DNA of 13,014 nt from SHLJ01 sp041618535 (GTDB lineage Bacteria; Bacteroidota; Bacteroidia; Flavobacteriales; Flavobacteriaceae). The stretch spans positions 1 to 13,014 of the forward strand of contig JBFKFP010000073.1 of the NCBI GenBank assembly GCA_041618535.1, given 5' to 3'. Below are positions 8,383-13,014 of this stretch, piece by piece. Position numbers and translations under genes: made by a program. Numbering within the stretch: position 1 is the stretch's first letter; every line of letters starts with the position of its first letter. The notes under the pieces were generated by a model. It saw only the letters and a list, made by a program, of their open reading frames with translations, had not been told where the DNA came from and ran no database searches.

Positions 8383-9376
8383 TCATGCTCCTGTTCTGAG
8401 AATGCAACTCAGGTTTTTCCAACTTTTCAAGGGTGTCCATTCCGCCGCGGATTTTAAATTTAGCCTGCATAGCCCTCGCGATTATTGGCTCAATGGGCTT
8501 TCCGGCTCTCAGTGCCCCCAGCAGATCTGATTCTTCAGCAGAGAACAAACAGTTTTTGATCCTGCCATTCGCAGTTAGCCTGATCCGGTTACAACTGTCG
8601 CAGAACGGGTTGGTGACACTGCTTATCACGGCAAAACTGCCTTTGTGATCTTTGATCCTGTAATTCTTGGAAGTGTCATTAGGGGCGTCTTTTAACCTAA
8701 TTACATTCTCAATTCCGAAATGGGTATTCGCTGATTCCATTATGTCTTTATAGGAAACCATTTGAGAACGATCCCACCGATTCCCGTCAAATGGCATGAA
8801 TTCAATAAAACGAACAGAGATTGGAAGATCTTCAGAGAGCTTTATAAAGGGAATGATCTCATCATCATTAAACCCCCTGATCAGGACCATATTCAGCTTT
8901 ACATGAAATCCCTCTTCAATCAGGAGATAAAGGTTTTTAATCACCTTGCTGAATTGGTCCCTCCTTGTTATGGAAGCAAACTTTTCAGGCACAAGGGTAT
9001 CAAGGCTGAGGTTGATCTTCCTAATATTATTGCTTTGAAGACAGTCAATAAAACGATCAATTATCACCCCATTGGTCGTAAGCGACAGTTCTGCGCCCAG
9101 GCTTGCAAGCTTTTCAATGATCTGGTCGGCATCGCGGCGCACCAAAGGTTCGCCCCCGGTTAACCTGATCTTGCTTACACCATGATCTACAAAGAGCTTG
9201 GCAATAGTAAAGACCTCATCATAATTCATGATGTGTGATTTGGGTGAAAGCGGGATACCTTCCGCCGGCATACAATAAGTGCACCTGAGATTACAAAGCT
9301 CGGTAAGGGAGATCCTGAGGTATGTATGTTTTCTTCCGAAGGAATCGGTCAGTATGTTGTCAGTCTTATTTTTCAA
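8366..9376 (-). CDS. moaA: GTP 3',8-cyclase MoaA (radical SAM, molybdenum cofactor step 1)
   Basis: Known role: MoaA uses S-adenosylmethionine to cyclise GTP into 3',8-cyclo-7,8-dihydro-GTP, which MoaC turns into cPMP. Seen: 336 residues. The radical-SAM cluster motif is CNLRCTYC (C28, C32, C35), the SAM-binding GGEP is at 74-77, and the C-terminal substrate-side [4Fe-4S] cluster is FCDSC plus NC (C259, C262, C276). The chain ends in Gly-Gly, which the family needs for activity. The start is a TTG (9374-9376) sharing a TTGA overlap with the moaC-moaB stop. No ATG or GTG lies between it and the conserved FGRKHTYLRIS, so TTG is the only sensible start. It is the last gene of the minus-strand cofactor operon, and its final 17 bases are also the end of mocA. 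Confidence 0.95.
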   Translation of the reverse strand: MKNKTDNILTDSFGRKHTYLRISLTELCNLRCTYCMPAEGIPLSPKSHIMNYDEVFTIAKLFVDHGVSKIRLTGGEPLVRRDADQIIEKLASLGAELSLTTNGVIIDRFIDCLQSNNIRKINLSLDTLVPEKFASITRRDQFSKVIKNLYLLIEEGFHVKLNMVLIRGFNDDEIIPFIKLSEDLPISVRFIEFMPFDGNRWDRSQMVSYKDIMESANTHFGIENVIRLKDAPNDTSKNYRIKDHKGSFAVISSVTNPFCDSCNRIRLTANGRIKNCLFSAEESDLLGALRAGKPIEPIIARAMQAKFKIRGGMDTLEKLEKPELHSQNRSMIRIGG

Positions 9377-10281
9377 TGCCCGGCGCCTTTTAAAATTCCA
9401 AATATGTGAAGGACCTGCGGAAAAACAGCATCCATAGATTCCCGGGCTCCTTTTGTAGATCCCGGAAGGGCGAGCACCAAAGTGTCATTTATTGTTCCTG
9501 CCACGCTTCTCGATAACATGGCATAAGGTGTTCGTTGCTGACCATAGCTCCTTATGGCCTCTTCTATCCCGGGAATTCTCCGGTCTATAAGCTTGTTTAG
9601 TGCTTCAGGAGTAACATCGCGGGCAGACAGTCCGGTACCACCGCTAAGAATGACCAGGTTCATGCCTTTTTTCTCAAATTGGATAACCTTCTCACATATG
9701 ATATCAACTTCATCAGGGATAACGATATAATCTTCGACCATTACCCGGCATGACTCCAGTTTTTCTATGATGGCCTTACCAGCCTTATCTTCTTTCTGAC
9801 CCGCTGAAATGGTATCTGAACAAACGATTACAGCAGCCTTAAAATCAGCTTTAAAACGATCTTTGAAATCAGATTTTCCGCCTTTCTTGGAAAGCAGCCT
9901 GATATTCTTTATCTCCACGCCCTTATCGATAGGTTTTAACATGTCATAGATATTGAGGGCCACAACCGATGCACCGTGCATGGCCTCAACCTCCACGCCT
10001 GTCTTGTAAATAGTTTTGATCGTGCACAGAATCCTTATCTCGAGCCCATCGATCTCATATTCTATGTTTGCATATTCAATTGGCAGAGGATGGCAATCGG
10101 GGAGAAGGTCAGGAGTTTTTTTAATTCCCAATAGTCCCGCAGCCTTACTGGCCGCGAACACGTCACCTTTAGGGACAGTCCCCAGCCTGACAGCCTCTAT
10201 GGTCTCTGGCTTGCTTACATTAACCACGGCCTGTGCAGTGGCGATTCTTAAGGTATTTGATTTAGCTGTGATGTCTACCAT
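9373..10281 (-). CDS. moaCB: Bifunctional MoaC-MoaB fusion (cPMP synthase / molybdopterin adenylyltransferase)
   Basis: Seen: 302 residues in two domains. Residues 1 to about 145 are MoaC: LPDCHPL (H64), GVEVEAMHGAS (E97) and IYDMLK (D113, K116), matching the catalytic H77, E112, D128 and K131 of the E. coli enzyme in order and spacing. Residues from about 147 on are MoaB/MogA: VIVCSDTISAGQKEDKAG (151-168), LSGGTGLSARDVTPEA (212-227) and LPGSTKGA (272-279). Known: MoaC converts the MoaA product to cPMP; MoaB/MogA adenylylates finished molybdopterin so that MoeA can insert molybdate. Such fusions occur in Bacteroidota. The fusion joins an early and a late step that are separated by the MoaD/MoaE reaction. 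The ATG is 3 bases after the moaE stop, and the TGA overlaps the TTG start of moaA. No separate mogA is seen in the window. Confidence 0.93.
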   Translation of the reverse strand: MVDITAKSNTLRIATAQAVVNVSKPETIEAVRLGTVPKGDVFAASKAAGLLGIKKTPDLLPDCHPLPIEYANIEYEIDGLEIRILCTIKTIYKTGVEVEAMHGASVVALNIYDMLKPIDKGVEIKNIRLLSKKGGKSDFKDRFKADFKAAVIVCSDTISAGQKEDKAGKAIIEKLESCRVMVEDYIVIPDEVDIICEKVIQFEKKGMNLVILSGGTGLSARDVTPEALNKLIDRRIPGIEEAIRSYGQQRTPYAMLSRSVAGTINDTLVLALPGSTKGARESMDAVFPQVLHIFGILKGAGH

Positions 10282-10284
10282 TGA

Positions 10285-10728
10285 TCAGGTATTTACTTTC
10301 CATTGATGACTATGATCTGAAAAGATCTCCTTCCCATAAACAGGAGCTCTGTCCTTTATCTGCTCAACCACGTATTCCAGGGCTTCAAAAACCACTTTTC
10401 GCCTGGGAGAGGAAACGAATACAAAAAGGCAGATTTCTCCGGCTTTTACCAGGCCAAGGCTATGGTAAATATGCATGCAGCTCAACTCGTATTTGTTGAA
10501 GGTGGCTTCCCTGATCTCATGAAACACCTTGTTGGCCATCTCTTCATAGGCGGTATATTCGATCCCCGAAACGGTTTTTCCATCTATAATATCGGCGCGG
10601 ACCTGGCCCAGGAATATATCATGAGCACCAATGCCGGTCTTTGACTGGTGTTTCCCGATGGACTGGGCGATAAATTCAGGATTTATGGCACCCTGGATAA
10701 AGACATTTTTATATTTCTTCTCACTCAT
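10285..10728 (-). CDS. moaE: Molybdopterin synthase catalytic subunit MoaE
   Basis: Known role: with thiocarboxylated MoaD, MoaE puts two sulfurs into cPMP to make molybdopterin. Seen: 147 residues, the usual size, with GAHDIFLGQVR (34-44), a YEEMA stretch (61-65), IYHSLGLVKAGE (87-98), VFVSSPRRKVVFEAL (103-117) and IKDRAPVYGKE (124-134). Two family positions are altered. The His-Arg pair that normally follows the SS reads R109-R110, and the lysine after the aromatic residue in the usual PxWKKE reads glycine (YGKE: G132), with K133 next to it. K125, matching the first conserved lysine, is kept. The rest of the fold and its position between moeB and moaCB make MoaE secure. Its ATG overlaps the moeB stop by 8 bases. 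Confidence 0.9.
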   Translation of the reverse strand: MSEKKYKNVFIQGAINPEFIAQSIGKHQSKTGIGAHDIFLGQVRADIIDGKTVSGIEYTAYEEMANKVFHEIREATFNKYELSCMHIYHSLGLVKAGEICLFVFVSSPRRKVVFEALEYVVEQIKDRAPVYGKEIFSDHSHQWKVNT

Positions 10729-11803
10729 AATTGAATTTAATTAATTGGTTTAAGGCCAGTGCGCCTTCTTTAAGGCTGAAACAATTGGCAACGCCGTATT
10801 GTTCCAGCTGGCTCACTGCATTAAGACTTCTTATCCCGGACTGACACACCAGAATCTTGGGATGATCATGATCGAATAATTCCAAGTGATCCCCTAACTT
10901 GCCCATAGGTACCCTTTTGAAATCGGTAATATCGAGCCGTGGCTGCTCATGGGGCTCCCTCAGGTCGTAGAATACGGCATTATCAAGAGCAATGGCCTCT
11001 TGGGCCGAAATCTCTTTTGGTGAAAGATCACATGCATCGTGATAATCGAGATTTGAAATTTGCACACCCCTGGATTTTATATCTTGAATTCCCGATTCAG
11101 ATCTCGTTATTTTAAAATGGCTGATGGTAGCAGACCGCGAATCGTAGCAGAGCATTTTACCACTCAGAATACCCGGTTTATCAAGAATTATCTTGAGTGC
11201 CTCATTGGCCATCATACTGCCAATTATTCCAGGAAGCACGCCCAGTACACCTATACTATCACAGCTCAGAGATTGGCCCGGCCTTGGTGGAACCGGGAAC
11301 AGGCATCTGTAACTGGGGCCATTATTTTTATTAAAGACCGAGACCTGTCCTTCAAACTTATAAATGGCCCCGTAAACCATAGGCTTTCCGCTGATTATAC
11401 ATGCATCGTTTACAAGGTATCGGGTGGCGAAATTATCAGAACCGTCGATCACGAGGTCATATTTGCTGAACAAGTTAACCGCGTTAGTTGGTGTAAGCCG
11501 TTCCGGATAGGCCCTGAGTTCGATCTCTGAGTTCAGGTCAGACAATCGCACTTTTGCCGCTAATGCCTTATTCAGGCCGAGGTTTGATTCACCAAAAAGC
11601 ACCTGTCTTTGGAGGTTAGACACTTCAACATTATCAAAATCGATGATGCCGAGTTGGCCAACTCCGGCCGCCGCCAGGTATAATAATACCGGGCAACCAA
11701 GTCCGCCAGCTCCAACAACCAGCACTTTGGCTCCGGAGATCTTTTCCTGGCCTTTTACACCTATGCCATCAAGGACTATATGTCTGTTATACCTGTTCAT
11801 CAT
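10721..11803 (-). CDS. moeB: MoeB/ThiF-type MoaD-adenylyltransferase with C-terminal rhodanese domain
   Basis: Known role: MoeB adenylates the C-terminal glycine of MoaD with ATP; a rhodanese domain can then supply persulfide sulfur for the MoaD thiocarboxylate, as in MOCS3/Uba4. Seen: 360 residues. The E1-like domain (1 to about 245) has the nucleotide loop GAGGLG (31-36), DNVEVSNLQRQ (57-67), GSDNFATR (121-128), and C181 before DSIGVLGVLPGIIG, matching the family catalytic cysteine. The rhodanese domain (about 262-355) has YDLREPHEQ and an active loop CQSGIRS with C320. The MoeB zinc site is absent: PSYRC replaces PCYRC (only C167 left), and the second Cys pair reads GIQDI (238-242). Start: two consecutive ATGs (11803 and 11800). 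The first overlaps the moaD stop as ATGA, and either is possible. ThiF acting on ThiS is an alternative, but the flanking moaD and moaE favour MoaD. Confidence 0.9.
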   Translation of the reverse strand: MMNRYNRHIVLDGIGVKGQEKISGAKVLVVGAGGLGCPVLLYLAAAGVGQLGIIDFDNVEVSNLQRQVLFGESNLGLNKALAAKVRLSDLNSEIELRAYPERLTPTNAVNLFSKYDLVIDGSDNFATRYLVNDACIISGKPMVYGAIYKFEGQVSVFNKNNGPSYRCLFPVPPRPGQSLSCDSIGVLGVLPGIIGSMMANEALKIILDKPGILSGKMLCYDSRSATISHFKITRSESGIQDIKSRGVQISNLDYHDACDLSPKEISAQEAIALDNAVFYDLREPHEQPRLDITDFKRVPMGKLGDHLELFDHDHPKILVCQSGIRSLNAVSQLEQYGVANCFSLKEGALALNQLIKFNYE

Positions 11804-12033
11804 CCTCCTGAGAATGGGGGTAAAAGAGCTATTTCCTCCGAATCGATCTCATTGTCAAGAGCGGTTATCCTCTGTCCGGAAGCTACCTGGAAATCCATGT
11901 TTTTCAACTGTGGGTATTTCGAAGAAAGCTTCTCGATTAACTGGCTTATGGTTTTACTCTCAAAATCTACCCATTCTTCCTCATGTCCGGTGATTTCGGT
12001 AAGCATTCCGAAGTATTTTATTTTAATTCTCAT
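11800..12033 (-). CDS. moaD: Molybdopterin synthase sulfur carrier subunit MoaD
   Basis: Known role: a ubiquitin-like sulfur carrier. Its C-terminal Gly-Gly is adenylated by MoeB, converted to thiocarboxylate, and inserted into MoaE to deliver sulfur to cPMP. Seen: 77 residues, near the usual 80. The N-terminus (MRIKIKYFGML) fits the MoaD beta-strand start, LPPFSGG closes the chain, and the GG is immediately followed by TGA, as required. The start ATG overlaps the end of mobA by 11 bases. The stop overlaps the moeB ATG by 4 bases, pairing the carrier with its activating enzyme. ThiS or another ubiquitin-like carrier is unlikely in this context. Confidence 0.93.
   Translation of the reverse strand: MRIKIKYFGMLTEITGHEEEWVDFESKTISQLIEKLSSKYPQLKNMDFQVASGQRITALDNEIDSEEIALLPPFSGG
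11804..11809 (-). promoter_or_regulatory. Shine-Dalgarno AGGAGG of moeB inside the moaD Gly-Gly codons
   Basis: On the minus strand the moaD end reads TCA GGA GGA TGA, so AGGAGG is formed by the last base of the Ser codon and the two glycine codons. The first moeB ATG begins directly after AGGAGG; a second in-frame ATG follows 3 bases later. Spacing is shorter than the usual 5-9 bases for both, slightly favouring the second (11800). Other genes in the window have only weak purine-rich leaders, so this full match stands out, though the codons are constrained by the protein. Confidence 0.45.
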
Positions 12034-12619
12034 CGTGAGTGATTTTTAGATCGGAAATTCTATTTACGTTTACCGCCTGTTTTTCTAACTGAAGAGGAAC
12101 CGGAATTGAAAAATGGGAATGAACATCTTGTAAGGCCATAAGACGCTTTTCTCCCCTCCTGATCAATTGCTCGCAGCTTTGAAGGCAGTTTTTGTTATAC
12201 CGGGCTATAAGAGGCATATCCCGATCCCGGGCTTGGAGTTGAACGATGTTGTAGGGGTCATACTTCCGATCCAGGAGTAATTTGAGCAAATTGGAAGTTA
12301 CTAAAGGGACATCACAGCTCAGAACCAGGTTCCACCTGTTTTTTGAAGCTTTAAGTCCTGTATACAACCCAGCGAGAGGCCCATGATTTTTGATCTCATC
12401 CTCGATCCTTCGGGTGTGAAATTGATCGTAGTGCTGGTGATCGCTTATTATAATTGATTCTTCGGCCAGGGGTCTTACCGCTTCGAGAATATGTTCGATG
12501 AACGGCCGTCCATTTAAGTGGATCATACCCTTATCGGTTCCCATTCTGCTGCTTTTACCACCGGCCAGGATAATCGCTGAAAGTTCACTCCGCCTGATAT
12601 GTCCTTCTGTCTGTTTCAA
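12023..12619 (-). CDS. mobA: Molybdenum cofactor guanylyltransferase MobA
   Basis: Known role: MobA transfers GMP from GTP to Mo-molybdopterin, giving MGD/bis-MGD, the cofactor form of formate dehydrogenases and other DMSO-reductase-family enzymes. Seen: 198 residues with the GTP loop LAGGKSSRMGTDKG (18-31), NHGPLAGLYTGL (78-89) and SCDVPL (101-106), where D103 is the metal-binding aspartate. LAGG...DKG is MobA style, in contrast to the MocA-like protein at 7771-8382. The start is TTG (12617-12619), overlapping the preceding stop as TTGA. No ATG or GTG occurs between it and the nucleotide loop, so a non-ATG start is forced. It ends with an 11-base overlap into moaD. The obvious client in the window is the formate dehydrogenase at 585-3317. 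Confidence 0.9.
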   Translation of the reverse strand: MKQTEGHIRRSELSAIILAGGKSSRMGTDKGMIHLNGRPFIEHILEAVRPLAEESIIISDHQHYDQFHTRRIEDEIKNHGPLAGLYTGLKASKNRWNLVLSCDVPLVTSNLLKLLLDRKYDPYNIVQLQARDRDMPLIARYNKNCLQSCEQLIRRGEKRLMALQDVHSHFSIPVPLQLEKQAVNVNRISDLKITHDEN

Positions 12620-12951
12620 AGGTTTGAATTTTTTATCTGCTCATCGAGGTAGTCCCAGCAATTGCCATTGATTCTATCAAAAGCTGAGATCAGCTTTTCG
12701 CCATATGCTGTTAATTTTGCCCCGCCACCCCCGGCGCCTCCTATGCTCGATGAGATAACTGGTTGGTCTGCTCTGGCATTTACCGCATCAAGAAGAGACC
12801 AGGCCTTTTTGTATGACATGCCAAGGGATTTTGCCGCAGCTGAGATTGAGCCGTGCTCACCAACCGCCCTCAAAAGATTAACCCTGCCTTCTCCGAGGAG
12901 TATCTTTCCGTCCTTTTCAATCCAGATCCTGCTTTTTATCGAATATCCCAT
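12616..12951 (-). CDS. Short ModE-like winged-helix DNA-binding protein without molybdate-binding domain
   Basis: Seen: 111 residues that match only the N-terminal DNA-binding part of ModE/LysR-type HTH proteins. A helix-turn-helix spans about 34-57 (GSISAAAKSLGMSYKKAWSLL), then a glycine-rich loop GGAGGGGAKLT (71-81), the wing that precedes the AYGEKLI helix. A helical tail (about 85-107) could be a dimer interface. Known: E. coli ModE (262 residues) adds two Mop/TOBE domains that bind molybdate; these are absent here because the gene stops at TGA 12616-12618. Inference: it may regulate the operon that contains it, perhaps sensing molybdenum through a partner or not at all. The ATG at 12951 is 8 bases after the preceding moeA stop, and its stop overlaps the mobA TTG. 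No classical ModE operator palindrome was recognised nearby. Confidence 0.82.
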   Translation of the reverse strand: MGYSIKSRIWIEKDGKILLGEGRVNLLRAVGEHGSISAAAKSLGMSYKKAWSLLDAVNARADQPVISSSIGGAGGGGAKLTAYGEKLISAFDRINGNCWDYLDEQIKNSNL

Positions 12952-12959
12952 CAGTTATT

Positions 12960-13014
12960 TTAGGTTAAAAGAATGACCGTTAATAAATCTCCCTTGTCAG
13001 CCTGCTCCAATTCC
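12960..13014 (-). CDS. moeA: C-terminal end of molybdopterin molybdenumtransferase MoeA, cut by window edge
   Basis: Seen: reading the minus strand from 13013, an open frame gives ELEQADKGDLLTVILLT and then TAA at 12960-12962. This fits the end of MoeA, whose C-terminal domain typically finishes with N-G-(L)-I, a few residues, then K-G-(E/D)-x-(V/L)-x-V-x-(L/I)-L. Known: MoeA inserts molybdate into adenylylated molybdopterin. Context supports it strongly: it is the one core pathway step otherwise missing from this operon, it is on the same strand, and it ends 8 bases before the next start. Only 17 residues are visible, so the call rests on a short match plus context. Confidence 0.6.
   Translation of the reverse strand, partial: ELEQADKGDLLTVILLT

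Noticed and set aside
11060..11530. 156-codon open frame on the plus strand opposite moeB
   Set aside because: It lies wholly antisense to a well-supported conserved gene, has no recognisable motif and no independent signals; it reflects codon composition of moeB.
12952..13014. Promoter and ModE operator directly upstream of the ModE-like gene
   Set aside because: No TAnnTTTG box or clear inverted repeat is seen, and most of the stretch reads as the end of moeA.

Overview
The window looks like chromosomal DNA from a Bacteroidota bacterium, most likely a flavobacterium or close relative. The signs are a MoaC-MoaB fusion, a large secreted Asp-box beta-propeller protein of a kind common in that phylum, mostly weak Shine-Dalgarno signals, and a TATATTTG box that matches the Bacteroidota -7 promoter consensus (TAnnTTTG). 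This assignment is inferred from gene content. Nearly all of the window is coding and no stretch above 300 bases lacks a gene. I see no tRNA, rRNA, CRISPR array, insertion sequence or phage gene.

Almost everything concerns molybdenum enzymes. Left block, plus strand (1-3317): the C-terminal part of a NuoF-like NADH-oxidising beta subunit, then after a 3-base gap a complete 910-residue molybdopterin formate dehydrogenase alpha subunit. This is an NAD-linked, cytoplasmic FdsAB-type enzyme with a cysteine, not selenocysteine, Mo ligand. Middle (3465-6599, minus): a 1044-residue exported double-propeller protein of unknown function, convergent to the dehydrogenase. A divergent spacer at 6600-6748 leads to xdhC and mocA (6749-8382, plus), which serve the cytosine-dinucleotide (MCD) branch for xanthine-oxidase-type enzymes.

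Right block, minus strand (13014 down to 8366): a tightly packed molybdenum cofactor operon in the order moeA tail (window edge), short ModE-like HTH protein, mobA, moaD, moeB-rhodanese, moaE, moaC-moaB fusion, moaA. From the ModE-like gene onward, junctions are overlaps of 4 to 11 bases or a 3-base gap. Together these cover GTP to cPMP (MoaA, MoaC), cPMP to molybdopterin (MoaE, MoaD, with MoeB activating MoaD and the rhodanese domain probably supplying sulfur), molybdopterin adenylylation (MoaB), molybdate insertion (MoeA) and GMP attachment (MobA). The product, Mo-bis-MGD, is the cofactor the formate dehydrogenase needs. XdhC and MocA instead imply an MCD enzyme, whose structural genes are not here. 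moaA and mocA converge and overlap by 17 bases.

No wholly new system is evident. The points most worth a second look are the ModE-like regulator without a molybdate-sensing domain, the MoeB that has lost its zinc cysteines, the MoaE with altered active-site positions, two TTG starts inside TTGA stop/start overlaps, and the ribosome-binding sequence of moeB being encoded by MoaD's essential Gly-Gly codons.
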